DNA from: Nocardia sp. NBC_01730
GTDB lineage: Bacteria; Actinomycetota; Actinomycetes; Mycobacteriales; Mycobacteriaceae
Direction: 5' to 3'
Length of the DNA: 64,000 bases
NCBI RefSeq assembly: GCF_035920445.1
Contig: NZ_CP109162.1
Coordinates: forward strand, 8,122,001 to 8,186,000
Both the position numbers and the translations under genes were made by a program. This document shows positions 52,790 to 60,603 of the stretch, piece by piece (position 1 is the stretch's first letter; every line of letters begins with the position of its first letter). A model generated the notes under the pieces. That model did not search any database and was not told where the DNA came from. It saw nothing but the letters and a program-made list of their open reading frames with translations.

Positions 52790-53616
52790 GCGACACCCTG
52801 TCGCACCCCGCCGCCGCCATGTCGCCATCCAGCGTCGCCCTGTCGCCGACCGCCGCCGACATGTCGCCGGTGGCGTCGCCGCCGTCGTGGAATGTCGCTG
52901 AGGTTGTCGCCTTGCTGTCGCTTGCGGCAGTGAGTATTGCGGCGTTCTCGTGGTCGGCGATCGCGCTGCATGGGGTGGCGATGATGTCCGGGATCCCGGA
53001 TTGGTTGGCGTGGGGCGCCCCGGTGATCGTGGACGGCCCGATCGTTCAGGCCGCCTTCTCTCTGGTCGCGTTGAACCGGCGCGAGAAGATCGGCGTGAGG
53101 ATCCCGAAAGCCACGCGCTGGTTCTTCTGGGCTGAACTCGCTGCCGCTGAGCTGGTCTCTTTGATTGGCAATGGCGTCCATGCGTGGAAGGCGGAGCATC
53201 TGGAGTTGCCTCAGTTCGCCGCCGCGGCTGTGGCTGGCGCCGCTCCGGTGGCCGCGCTGGCCGTCACGCACGCCCTCACCGCCCTGCTGGAGGTCCCGCG
53301 CATTCCGGAGCCGAAGGCGACAGCACCCGTCGCCGAGAAGACGACCGGCGACATCGCCCGCTACAGCGGCGACACTGAGGCGACATACGCCGATATGGAT
53401 GCGACATCAGTCGGGATCGATGCGACAGCAGTACGCGACGCGGAGATCCTCCGGCTGCACTTGGCCGGCCTTTCCTACCGCGACATCGCCCCGATCGTCG
53501 GTCTGCATCACGGCACTGTCGGCAAGATCCTCGCCCGCATCAAGACCGAGGGCGACACCCACACGGAGCAGCTGGCGCTGCCCGCACCCCAAAACGTCCG
53601 GCTGATCGCCGGATAA
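52786..53616 (+). CDS. DUF2637 membrane protein with C-terminal HTH
   Basis: A 276-aa protein. The DUF2637 domain has about four membrane helices (VAEVVALLSLAAVSIAAFSW, GIPDWLAWGAPVIVDGPIVQ, FWAELAAAELVSLIGNGVHA, FAAAAVAGAAPVAALAVTHA). After a linker, LHLAGLSYRDIAPIVGLHHG and TVGKILARIKTEGD form an HTH. DUF2637 proteins are common in actinomycete elements near transfer or spread (Spd) genes and may link the DNA to the membrane. The head has repeated M-S-P motifs. No tag. Confidence 0.8.
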   Translation: MSDTLSHPAAAMSPSSVALSPTAADMSPVASPPSWNVAEVVALLSLAAVSIAAFSWSAIALHGVAMMSGIPDWLAWGAPVIVDGPIVQAAFSLVALNRREKIGVRIPKATRWFFWAELAAAELVSLIGNGVHAWKAEHLELPQFAAAAVAGAAPVAALAVTHALTALLEVPRIPEPKATAPVAEKTTGDIARYSGDTEATYADMDATSVGIDATAVRDAEILRLHLAGLSYRDIAPIVGLHHGTVGKILARIKTEGDTHTEQLALPAPQNVRLIAG

Positions 53617-53654
53617 ACCCACAACCCAGCATCGATAACCAAGGAGTAACCAAA

Positions 53655-54110
53655 ATGACATCGTGGATCATGGCCGAGGAGCCGAAGGTCATCCGTAGCG
53701 CGTTCGGCAAGAACGACGAGCCCGGCACGACCGTGGCCGGTCTGGTCGTCTCGCAGGAGCTGACCGCGCAGAAGGACCCGAAGACCGGCAAGCCGAAACT
53801 GCGGCAAGGCAACCCAATTCGGCAGCTGGAAGTAGTGATCCTGACCGGTTGGCAGACCGACCCGGACGACGACGGCGCCCGCAAGCTGTTCGTACGCGGC
53901 AACCTGCAGAAGGCGCTCAAGGCCGCGATCCTCGCCGCGGGCGACAGTGATCTGCGTAACGGTGCCCGGGTGACTATCCAGTACACCGGCACCGGGACGG
54001 CGTTCAACGCCGACTACGCACCACCCAAGCTGTACAAGGCCAAGTACGAGCCGCCGAACGACGCGTCTCTCGCCGAGGTCGCCGCGTACCTCGGTGCGGA
54101 TGACGAGTAG
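53655..54110 (+). CDS. Conserved element protein, last gene of the operon
   Basis: A 151-aa protein with a beta-rich look: TVAGLVVSQELTAQKDPKTG, IRQLEVVILTGWQTDPDDDG, RNGARVTIQYTGTGTAFNAD, APPKLYKAKYEPP. The pattern (a strand, a long basic loop, then AR-x-x-I-Q-Y) recalls small DNA-binding OB-like proteins of actinophages and elements, perhaps a single-strand-binding role; I cannot confirm this. AAGGAG precedes ATG 53655. Two terminators follow. Confidence 0.65.
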   Translation: MTSWIMAEEPKVIRSAFGKNDEPGTTVAGLVVSQELTAQKDPKTGKPKLRQGNPIRQLEVVILTGWQTDPDDDGARKLFVRGNLQKALKAAILAAGDSDLRNGARVTIQYTGTGTAFNADYAPPKLYKAKYEPPNDASLAEVAAYLGADDE

Positions 54111-54137
54111 TCGCCTGACCCGCGTCTGACCAGCAAG

Positions 54138-54172
54138 AAGGCCCCTGCCGAGTCCCAGTCGGCAGGGGCCTT
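54138..54172 (+). terminator. Terminator of the transfer operon
   Basis: Perfect 14-bp stem (54138-54151 and 54159-54172) with a 7-nt loop, 28 nt after the last stop. Confidence 0.8.
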
Positions 54173-54222
54173 CGCGTACCCGGAGCAGCTCAGCGTCCGG
54201 GCCCGTCCTATTCTTCGCTACC

Positions 54223-54256
54223 AGCCCGCCGACCGAAACGTCGGCGGGCTGTTTTT
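54223..54256 (+). terminator. Second terminator hairpin
   Basis: Stem AGCCCGCCGA (54223-54232) with TCGGCGGGCT (54241-54250), 8-nt loop and a GTTTTT tail. It backs up the first one. Confidence 0.75.
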
Positions 54257-54681
54257 GTCCCTGGTGCGGGGGCGCGTGCGCCTCCGCCGGGGCAGGCCAC
54301 CGGCCTGCCCCTTATAGCCTGCTCTTCTCGCGCAGAGGCTCACGGGTCAAGGGTGGCCGCAGGCCATCGCCGCAGGCGACGCCGTAGGCGCCCTTGAGGC
54401 GTGAGTGGCGCGGGAACACAATGCAGGCGACCCCGCACCAGGGACACGCGGCCGAAGGCCGCGCACGGCGCACCGCGCCGCCATCCAGATCGATTGCCGA
54501 TCGGTAGCAGATCACTGCGCCAAGAGTCTCCGAAGATGCTCGCCGCAGACCTCGAGAGCCTTCGGTTCTGACCGCCCAGCGCCAGGAACTGGGCTGAATT
54601 CCTGTGTCCTAATTCCGGATTCAGCAGTTGATCTCGCGCGCCGCCGGAGAGCGAAAACCCGGCGAGAACCGGGTGAAAACC

Positions 54682-54720
54682 CTGCGAAAAGTGGAGACAA
54701 CTTGTCTCCACTTTTCGCAG
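54682..54720. repeat. Perfect 19-bp inverted repeat with 1-nt centre
   Basis: Arms 54682-54700 and 54702-54720 are perfect mirror complements around one base. Such a near-continuous palindrome favours cruciform extrusion and is a plausible relaxase or initiator site. Confidence 0.85.
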
Positions 54721-54723
54721 GCG

Positions 54724-54902
54724 CACCCCACCCCCATCTACCTCTCTGACCTGCGAAAACGACGCTTCGCGCCGTTGAATCCCTCCACCCACCCAGTTCC
54801 ACATCTCATCCCCACTACGTGAAACGGGGACGAGATGTGGAACTGGGTGGGTGGAGAGATTCAAAATCAAAACAGGTCAGAGAGGTAGATGGGGGTGGGG
54901 TG
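54724..54902. repeat. About 180-bp nested inverted repeat
   Basis: Outer arms of 30 bp are perfect (54724-54753 and 54873-54902). Inner arms (from about 54776 to 54813 against about 54826 to 54863) match with two mismatches around a short centre. This forms one large cruciform with a side bulge. Confidence 0.85.
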
Positions 54903-55103
54903 AAAAGACAAAGACTTTGGTTGCGTTGGGTGGGCATCGGAAAGTTGGCTAGATGGTTGCGTAAGAGTCGGTGACGGTGGTGGCGTCAGGTACGCGTAGC
55001 TGCGGTCTACTGCACGCGGCTGTGCGTGGTGGCAGGGTGCGTAGCGCGGCGCGATCAGGAGCGGGTACCGCGACCTGGCGGTCGCGCGGGCCTGCGCGCG
55101 GGC

Positions 55104-55273
55104 GTGCTGTGTGTCCCTCTCGGTGTGGCCTGAACAAGGGCTATCACCCCGGCACCGGGCATCAAGGGCGCTCCTACGTCGCGTCGGCTGCGCCGATGGC
55201 TGCGCCACCCTTGACGCCCGCCGCCGTGGCGATCGAGAAGCCCTCAGGCCACACCGAGAGGGACACACAGCAC
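55104..55273. repeat. 30-bp perfect inverted repeat enclosing a cloverleaf-like fold
   Basis: Arms 55104-55133 and 55244-55273 are perfectly complementary. The 110 nt between hold further stems, including TCAAGGG/CCCTTGA arms. Confidence 0.85.
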
Positions 55274-55496
55274 ACAGACCAGCCATCGCTACAGCCCGAA
55301 GAACTGCGCGACCCGGGGGCCGCGGAAAAGAATCCGCTCGCCGCGGAGGCAGGCCGCCCAAAAGGGTCAGGGTGCGCAAGTCAAGATGTGTTGGTCTACC
55401 GCGGCTCCAAGCGGGCGGACCGAGTGCCGACCCGGTGCAGTAGTGACCCCGGCAGCAACTTTGCAGCGTTGGAAACAGCTACCGGTCGGCAGTCGG

Positions 55497-55823
55497 TCAG
55501 GTATGCCGAGCGCCGTTCACATCACCTGTTCCTGACTGATTCCTCGCTGTGCGCCGCCACACCGAGGTCATACCCCCATGTGAACGCGCTCGAGTGGACC
55601 GTAACCCCACCTTCTCGATGAAACCTTCACCACGCAGCCGCAGGAGCATTGGGCCGAACCGGCGAGGCTCAGATAACTCTGGCCATCCGTCGGCTCGCAT
55701 CGCGTTGTGTACGTCCGCGTTGATGAACTCTGTCTGCACCGGCAACTCGAGGATCAGCTTCTCTGCTGCCGCGAGATACTGTTCGGGATCGGACACGGTT
55801 GTCGGCTGCGCTTGCTCAGTCAT
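55497..55823 (-). CDS. Small winged-helix-like protein
   Basis: A 108-aa protein: helix YLAAAEKLILELPVQTEFIN, then ADVHNAMRADGWPELSEPRR and FGPMLLRLRGEGFIEKVGLR, a winged-helix pattern common in small actinophage and element proteins, often near replication genes. ATG 55823 is the likely start. It is transcribed toward the structured region, against the transfer operon. Confidence 0.65.
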   Translation of the reverse strand: MTEQAQPTTVSDPEQYLAAAEKLILELPVQTEFINADVHNAMRADGWPELSEPRRFGPMLLRLRGEGFIEKVGLRSTRARSHGGMTSVWRRTARNQSGTGDVNGARHT

Positions 55824-55893
55824 CCCGATACCTCGATCCGCTCGATAGCTCTGCCGCGGGAATCGCCAGCAGTCATAGCTGCTCTCAATTACA

Positions 55894-56193
55894 GTGTGGC
55901 GGTCTTCGCGCGCTTTTACAGCGCATTCGATCCCTGACCTGTCGTCGATGCTGGACTCGGATCTCGTTGTGACCGGCAAGGTTTCGTCGTCGCGGCAAGC
56001 CGCACTCAAACGCCTTTGTCGGGCCGAGCAGGTTCCTATCGATGTGGACCAGGTTGCCGGGCTCGGCGTGCTCGTACCGGACTATCTGTTGCCGGAGGTT
56101 TTCGCCGGTGACATCGACATCGTCCGGCAGCTCTACCCGCCAGCCAAGTGGCACATCGACGAGCGCGATGTGTCGCTGACCAGTCCCCGATAA
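55894..56193 (+). CDS. Hypothetical protein
   Basis: A frame of 99 codons with strongly G/C third positions in its second half: VDQVAGLGVLVPDYLLPEVF, AGDIDIVRQLYPPAKWHIDE. GTG 55894 or ATG 55950 could be the start. A minus-strand frame over the same DNA also looks fair, so the call is uncertain. The IS3 left end lies 17 nt after its stop. No family recognised. Confidence 0.4.
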   Translation: MWRSSRAFTAHSIPDLSSMLDSDLVVTGKVSSSRQAALKRLCRAEQVPIDVDQVAGLGVLVPDYLLPEVFAGDIDIVRQLYPPAKWHIDERDVSLTSPR

Positions 56194-56235
56194 GGCGACC
56201 ACCCGGCATTGGAGTCCGGGTTGTTTCGTCCGGAT

Positions 56236-57069
56236 TCAGTTGATGCTGCAGGCCACGGGGTGGTGGGTGTGGCTGCAGCGGGCAGCGTACTCGGCAGGGG
56301 TCAGATAGCCCAGCGCCGAATGCCGATGCCGTCGGTTGTGTTCGTCCTTGAAGTCGCCGATCACGACGCGGGCCTCGAGCAGGCTCGTCCAGTGGTTGCG
56401 GTTGAGGCACTCGCTGCGTAACCGCCGGTTGAACGATTCGATATGGCCGTTGTTCCACGGCGTGCCGGGCGGGATATAGACGATCCCTACCCGGTCGGCG
56501 CAGAACTGTTGCAGCGCATGGGAAATCATTTCAGGACCGTTGTCCATACGCAGCACCTTCGGTGGCCCAGCGCGCGCGGTGAACACCTCCTGCAACTCGG
56601 CCACCAGCCGCTCGGCGGTGATCGAGCGCTCCACCAGGTGAAGCAGCGATTCACGGGTGTGCTCGTCGATCATCGAAGCGATCTTCACCGCGCGCCCATC
56701 CGTGGTGGAGTCGAACTGAAAGTCCAACGCCCACACCACCTTCGGTGCATCCGCATCAACCAGCGGCGTAGTCGAGCACCCCGCCCGCTTGCGTGGCGAG
56801 TGCGCCCGCACCTGCAAGCCTTCCTCCCGCCAGAGCCGGTGCACCCTCTTCTTGTTCACCTGCGAGCCCTCATCGAACCGCAGCGCCGCCCACGCACGCC
56901 GGAACCCGTGCCCTTGATGTTTCGTGGCATAGGAACGCAGCCAGACCCGCAACCCGACATCCGGATCGGCGGGGGTCTGCGCAGCTGGCAGCTGCCGATA
57001 CGTGGACCGATGCAGCCCAACCACCTTGCACGCGAACCGTTCCGACATGCCCATCACCTGTTTGAGCAT
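56236..57069 (-). CDS. IS3-family transposase OrfB (DDE integrase core)
   Basis: A 277-aa DDE transposase: HTH_21-like start (MSERFACKVVGLHRSTYRQL), then the rve core with Asp in VVWALDFQFDSTTDG, Asp in RMDNGPEM and Glu in NNGHIESFNRRLRSECLN, all three catalytic residues present. It is normally made as a fusion with OrfA by a -1 frameshift. The usual in-frame upstream part (SKRRAVDMLKQV) is visible before the ATG. Confidence 0.9.
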   Translation of the reverse strand: MLKQVMGMSERFACKVVGLHRSTYRQLPAAQTPADPDVGLRVWLRSYATKHQGHGFRRAWAALRFDEGSQVNKKRVHRLWREEGLQVRAHSPRKRAGCSTTPLVDADAPKVVWALDFQFDSTTDGRAVKIASMIDEHTRESLLHLVERSITAERLVAELQEVFTARAGPPKVLRMDNGPEMISHALQQFCADRVGIVYIPPGTPWNNGHIESFNRRLRSECLNRNHWTSLLEARVVIGDFKDEHNRRHRHSALGYLTPAEYAARCSHTHHPVACSIN

Positions 57070-57070
57070 G

Positions 57071-57379
57071 TCAACAGCCCGCCGCTTGCTGGCCGGGCCT
57101 AAAATTTTCCCTCGCGATCTCCCGCAGCGCGTCCTTCTCCAGCTCCGCGTCCGCCAGCAGCCGCTTCAACCTCGCGTTCTGCTCACGCAGTTCCTTGAGC
57201 TCCTTCGCGGCATCGGTGTCCACCCCGCCGTACTGGCGGCGCCAGTTATACAACGTCGCCGCCGACACTCCCAGATCAGCAGCGATCTGCTCACCCGTCT
57301 GCCCAGCGGCAGCGAGCTCGTCGGCACGGCGCAGCTTCCGCACGATGTCCTCCGCGGAATGCCGCTTACGTCCTGCCAT
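57071..57379 (-). CDS. IS3-family transposase OrfA, with a probable 1-nt deletion near its end
   Basis: A 102-aa protein: HTH (AAGQTGEQIAADLGVSAATL, YNWRRQYGG) and leucine zipper (LKELREQNARLKRLLADAEL). The end reads REIARENFRPGQQ, where relatives usually end REIA(x)GKF. Read one base shifted, the DNA gives EGKF-stop over GGAAAATTTTAG, a typical slippery area. The simplest view is that one base was lost around 57113-57120, which would break the normal -1 shift to OrfB. Confidence 0.85.
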   Translation of the reverse strand: MAGRKRHSAEDIVRKLRRADELAAAGQTGEQIAADLGVSAATLYNWRRQYGGVDTDAAKELKELREQNARLKRLLADAELEKDALREIARENFRPGQQAAGC

Positions 57380-57655
57380 GTCCCTCAGTGTCCCTTCCAG
57401 CCCTCACCAGGGCCAACGGGACTCTAATACCGAGTGGTCTCATTCATTGGGAACGGGCCATCGCCATACCGGGCCAGTAAGCGCCGCCGCTGACCGTCAG
57501 GGCGTGTAACCAATCTCTCCCGAGGCAACGCAGTTAGGGCGCGAGTGTGGCGGTCGGGTCGAGGTGAGGGATGGACCACAACAGGAAGGGTGCGCTCAAG
57601 TCGAGTTGCTGCCTGTGCGTCAACCTCGCCGAGCGCATGCGGGCCACGGCGGCCG

Positions 57656-57721
57656 ATGTCACTGATCGCCGAGACCCCGGGTATCGGTCGTGCGACCCTG
57701 CGTAGGACCCTGGCCAAGTGA
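57656..57721 (+). pseudogene. Short HTH-like tail
   Basis: Reads MSLIAETPGIGRATLRRTLA and a final K, like the last helix of a plasmid or element DNA-binding protein, and its stop overlaps the GTG of the next gene. No longer upstream frame is convincing; the rest of 57380-57655 shows nothing else. Possibly the end of a gene broken when the IS entered. Confidence 0.3.
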
Positions 57722-58533
57722 GCACCGCAGATGACCCCGCGCCCGATCAGGGCGGCGATAAGCCACGACTGATGACTTCCCGCGAAATCCGTCGGCGGAT
57801 CGAAGCGGACCAGCAGGCCGAGGAGCGGCTATTCATCCCCTCCCCGCCGATTGAGCGTCTGCTCTGGCAGGTGTGCGGGGCGTGGGAGACGGTGATTGAG
57901 CAGATCCGGTTCTTCCGCTACGTACTTGCTGAAGACCCACCGACTGATCCGCCGTTCTTCTACCCCGACGGCGAGCATGTCGCCCGCGACATGCGCAGAA
58001 TCGCGCGAAAGATCAACGTCCGACTGCCGAGCGACACCGAGTGGACAGCCGAGTGCGAGAGCGCAAAGGCAATGCGCGATGATCTCGGCCACATGCTGCA
58101 CTTCATCTCGATCGAAGGGGCTACCCCTAACCAGACCGTAACTCTGCTGCGAGTGCCATACCGCGAGCCCGACGAGATGACGCAGAGCGACGGCTGGGCG
58201 CAGCACAGTCGACGAACCGTCACCATCACTGAGCATGAGGCGCGAGATGTGCTGGCCGGCCTGAGCTACGTCAACAACTGCATCTATGCGCTACGCATGT
58301 TCGGAATAGAGTTCGCAGTCTGGCCCGACGGTAGATCTATCGACAGTGTGTTGGAGATCATGCCGTGGTGGCTTGATGACTGGGGTCCGGAACCTGGAGA
58401 ACCGGGCTGGACTTATCCCACTATGCGGCAAGTCCGCCTCCGGCCGAAGGCTGAGTATGACGCTGCCTCCCGAAAAGCGGCCAGAGTTCTGACCGCAGAG
58501 GGGTCGCCTGTGAAGAGGCTGCAGCCTGGTTGA
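57718..58533 (+). CDS. Hypothetical cargo protein at the right end of the element
   Basis: A 271-aa soluble protein: a charged head (MTSREIRRRIEADQQAEERL), then ERLLWQVCGAWETVIEQIRF, GEHVARDMRRIARKIN and a tail rich in tryptophan (MPWWLDDWGPEPGEPGW). Good codon use and a GTG start overlapping the previous stop support it as real. No family recognised. Its place next to attR is a usual cargo position. Confidence 0.65.
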   Translation: MSTADDPAPDQGGDKPRLMTSREIRRRIEADQQAEERLFIPSPPIERLLWQVCGAWETVIEQIRFFRYVLAEDPPTDPPFFYPDGEHVARDMRRIARKINVRLPSDTEWTAECESAKAMRDDLGHMLHFISIEGATPNQTVTLLRVPYREPDEMTQSDGWAQHSRRTVTITEHEARDVLAGLSYVNNCIYALRMFGIEFAVWPDGRSIDSVLEIMPWWLDDWGPEPGEPGWTYPTMRQVRLRPKAEYDAASRKAARVLTAEGSPVKRLQPG

Positions 58534-58574
58534 AGTGGCAATGGGGTCTCGATCCGTGGCAATTGCGATTCCGC

Positions 58575-58610
58575 TGCCCCACGTTTGCCCCACGAAACGT
58601 GCGTGGGGCA
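58575..58610. repeat. Candidate integrase arm sites, right
   Basis: TGCCCCA at 58575-58581 and 58586-58592, and inverted at 58604-58610; the last two form CGTTTGCCCCACG/CGTGGGGCAAACG arms. Matches the three boxes beside attL. Confidence 0.5.
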
Positions 58611-58652
58611 AACGATTCGAACGTTGCCGATGCCCTCTAGCTGCATCGACGT

Positions 58653-58727
58653 TGGTGGGCGCAGAGGGGATCGAACCCCCGACCGCTGGTGTGTAAAACC
58701 AGTGCTCTACCGCTGAGCTATACGCCC
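58653..58727 (-). tRNA. tRNA-Val (anticodon TAC)
   Basis: Reads on the minus strand GGGCGTATAGCTCAGCGG... with anticodon arm CTGGT-TTTACAC-ACCAG, T arm GGGGG-TTCGATC-CCCTC and an encoded CCA end (58655-58653). All four stems form. It is the integration target: its 3' half is the attR core, and the element lies downstream of its 3' end. Confidence 0.95.
58654..58702. repeat. attR: 49-bp core within tRNA-Val
   Basis: Identical to 40199-40247. The match ends after the anticodon arm, at the base that differs (T here, C at attL). Confidence 0.9.
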
Positions 58728-58744
58728 GGATCGTTGCCGACGGT

Positions 58745-59209
58745 CTATGAATCTAGCGCGGCGAGCGCTTTCTCCCAAGCCGCCTGGTCACGGGGCTCGC
58801 CGGGGCCGTTCATCTCGGCGAAACGGATGCGGCCCTCGCGGTCGACGACGAACGTGCCGCGGTTGGGATAGCCGGATTTCTCGTTGAAGACGCCGTAGGC
58901 GTCAGCCACCGCGCCGTGCGGCCAGAAGTCCGACAGCAGTGGGAAGGTGTAGCCCTGTTCGGCGGCCCAGATCTTGTGTGTGGGTGGCGGGCCGACCGAG
59001 ATCGCGAGGATTTCCGCGTCGTCGTTCTGGAACTTCGGCAGCTCGTCGCGCACTTTGCACAACTCACCCTGGCAGATCCCGGTGAACGCGAGCGGGTAGA
59101 ACACGATGAGCACGTTCTTCTTGCCGCGGAAATCCGACAAGGTGACGTTCTGGTTGTTCTGGTCCCTCAGTGTGAAATCCGGGGCGACAGTGCCGACCTC
59201 GAGTGGCAT
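58745..59209 (-). CDS. ahpE: Peroxiredoxin AhpE
   Basis: A 154-aa one-cysteine peroxiredoxin. The catalytic site is seen as FYPLAFTGICQGELC: the peroxidatic Cys is the first one (P-L-A-F-T-x-x-C), with the conserved Thr and a later Arg in NRGTFVVDREGRI. It reduces peroxides and peroxynitrite using mycoredoxin or a similar donor in relatives. ATG 59209 follows GGAGGA. Gene order with DUF3052 and aceE matches M. tuberculosis. Confidence 0.92.
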   Translation of the reverse strand: MPLEVGTVAPDFTLRDQNNQNVTLSDFRGKKNVLIVFYPLAFTGICQGELCKVRDELPKFQNDDAEILAISVGPPPTHKIWAAEQGYTFPLLSDFWPHGAVADAYGVFNEKSGYPNRGTFVVDREGRIRFAEMNGPGEPRDQAAWEKALAALDS

Positions 59210-59285
59210 CGCAAGTCCTCCATCGTGTCGGGTCTTCACCGGGCGGCCGTGCGAGACCGCCCGGTGAAAACCATAGCGAAGTGGG

Positions 59286-59708
59286 TCAGCGCTGCTTCGA
59301 GGGCGCCTTGGGCTGCACCAGACGACTACCCGTCCAGGTGCCGAGGTTGATCGCCGAGGTCTGGGTAAGACCGGCGGTAGGTGCGGATTCTGCTATTTCG
59401 CTGGGCTCTACATGGCCCGGCTGCCCAGTTTTGGGTGTGAGTACCCAGACGAAACCGTCGTCGGCGAGCGGGCTGATCGCGTCCATCAACGCGTCCACCA
59501 GATCACCGTCCCCGTTGCGCCACCACAGCAGCACAACGTCGACGACCTCGTCGGAATCCTCGTCGACGAGTTCGCCGCCGATCGAGTCCTCGACGTCGGC
59601 CCTCAGGTCGTCGTCGACATCCTCGTCCCAACCCAATTCCTGGACAACCAAGCCGTGTGTGATGCCAAGCTTCTGAGCGTAGTTCTGCGCGTCCGCCGCG
59701 GCGACCAC
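59286..59708 (-). CDS. DUF3052 family protein
   Basis: A 140-aa acidic protein: YAQKLGITHGLVVQELGWDE, a run of Asp/Glu, DVVLLWWRNGDGDLVDALMD, GFVWVLTPKTGQPGHVEPSE and TSAINLGTWTGSRLV. This is the actinobacterial DUF3052 family, found next to ahpE in mycobacteria and of unknown function. Start GTG 59708. Confidence 0.88.
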   Translation of the reverse strand: MVAAADAQNYAQKLGITHGLVVQELGWDEDVDDDLRADVEDSIGGELVDEDSDEVVDVVLLWWRNGDGDLVDALMDAISPLADDGFVWVLTPKTGQPGHVEPSEIAESAPTAGLTQTSAINLGTWTGSRLVQPKAPSKQR

Positions 59709-59834
59709 GGTGGTGTCCTCCTCAACTCCCGACAGTAGTTAGTTGCAAGCGAACATGGTTACGGGCTTCAGCGCAAGCTGATCCGACGAAATAGGCACCG
59801 AATGTCGCGTTGTGCCGAAGTGTCAACGGCTGTT

Positions 59835-60392
59835 TCAGCGTTTGGGGCAGGAGTCGCGGACGACGTTGCGAGCGTCGTTCACCCGCTTGCTCGCGTCGTT
59901 GAGCGCGCTGACCGGAGCGGTGTAGGTCATCCTGCGCGTCTCGTCGGCCAGCGCGCGTGCCGCGTTCACGTACTCGGTGAATTTGCTGGCCAGATCGGGC
60001 GGCAGCGTGTCTTTGACGGCGCTCACGCCGCGCTCCACCGTGTTCGCGGCGTCCTCGAGGGTGGAAGCGGCCCCATCCCGCTTGGCGACGTAGTCGGGCG
60101 CGTTCGAATCATGCGCGTCGACGAATTCGTTGTACTTCGAAACACCGGCGCCGGTAGTGGTGGGGAACGGGCCGCAGTTGTCGGAGATCGCCTTGGCCTG
60201 CGCTGCCGCCCGCCGCGAGGAAGTCGCCGCCGCCGACGAGGACGTCGCCTCGGTTTTGTACGCCGCCAGGTCGCTCGCGTTCGGACTCGGCGAACCCTCC
60301 ACCCGATTCGCGCATCCCGCGACGACCAACCCGATCGCGACCGCCCCGGTCGCGCACACCATTCCGAACCCACGTGGGTCCAGTAACTTCAT
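59835..60392 (-). CDS. Lipoprotein of unknown function
   Basis: A 185-aa protein with a signal sequence and lipobox ([12 protein letters not shown], Cys at about 27), a Ser/Ala linker and a helical mature domain with two further cysteines (ISDNCGPF and the C-terminal VRDSCPKR) that may pair. It corresponds by position to Rv2240c. It is divergent from aceE, with 211 bp between the two starts. Confidence 0.8.
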   Translation of the reverse strand: MKLLDPRGFGMVCATGAVAIGLVVAGCANRVEGSPSPNASDLAAYKTEATSSSAAATSSRRAAAQAKAISDNCGPFPTTTGAGVSKYNEFVDAHDSNAPDYVAKRDGAASTLEDAANTVERGVSAVKDTLPPDLASKFTEYVNAARALADETRRMTYTAPVSALNDASKRVNDARNVVRDSCPKR

Positions 60393-60603
60393 CGTCCTCC
60401 CCGCTCCTCACGGCTCCCACGGCTCGACACCTTGCCTGTCGAACGGTACTGGATTTCCGGCTGACATGATGACCTGGGACGCGCCATCGGGAAGGATGGG
60501 TGGTGCGCCCGAACCTTTCGTCAACGGGCGGTCCGCCGACCACGCGTGTCCGCCCCGGGATACCGACGCCATCAGCATGTCCACCCCTGTACGAGGAGCA
60601 GAT

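Larger units (their letters stand above)
54257..55496. other. Non-coding structured region, candidate oriT/replication origin
   Basis: About 1.2 kb with no credible gene but several long inverted repeats (separate entries). In addition, the segment 54346-54402 recurs in inverted orientation at 55160-55218 at about 80% identity; each copy can itself fold through TCAAGGG/CCCTTGA ends. Regions of this kind in conjugative elements are typically oriT or plasmid-type origins. It is the only large non-coding stretch inside the element and lies just after the transfer operon. Confidence 0.6.
56210..57426 (-). mobile_element. IS3-family insertion sequence
   Basis: Two minus-strand genes (orfA, orfB) bounded by short imperfect inverted ends: GGAGTCCGGGTTG at the left (from 56211) against AGAGTCCCGTTGG on the other strand at the right (to 57425). 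Length about 1.2 kb is normal for IS3. I do not see a clear target duplication. It is an insertion within the integrative element. Confidence 0.75.
40199..58702. mobile_element. Integrative and conjugative element in tRNA-Val (about 18.5 kb)
   Basis: Bounded by exact 49-bp repeats of the tRNA-Val 3' half, with a tyrosine integrase next to the left copy and the intact tRNA at the right. It carries a GntR repressor, an excisionase-like gene, a Replic_Relax protein, a VirD4-like ATPase, a DUF2637 protein and structured DNA that could be oriT. This is the plan of actinomycete integrative conjugative elements, but the transfer ATPase is VirD4-like rather than the FtsK/TraB translocase typical of Streptomyces, and no separate replication initiator is seen. 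Confidence 0.9.

Noticed and set aside
54340..54870. Open frames within the structured region
   Set aside because: Frames on both strands give mirrored peptides because the DNA is palindromic; no start sites or family signals.
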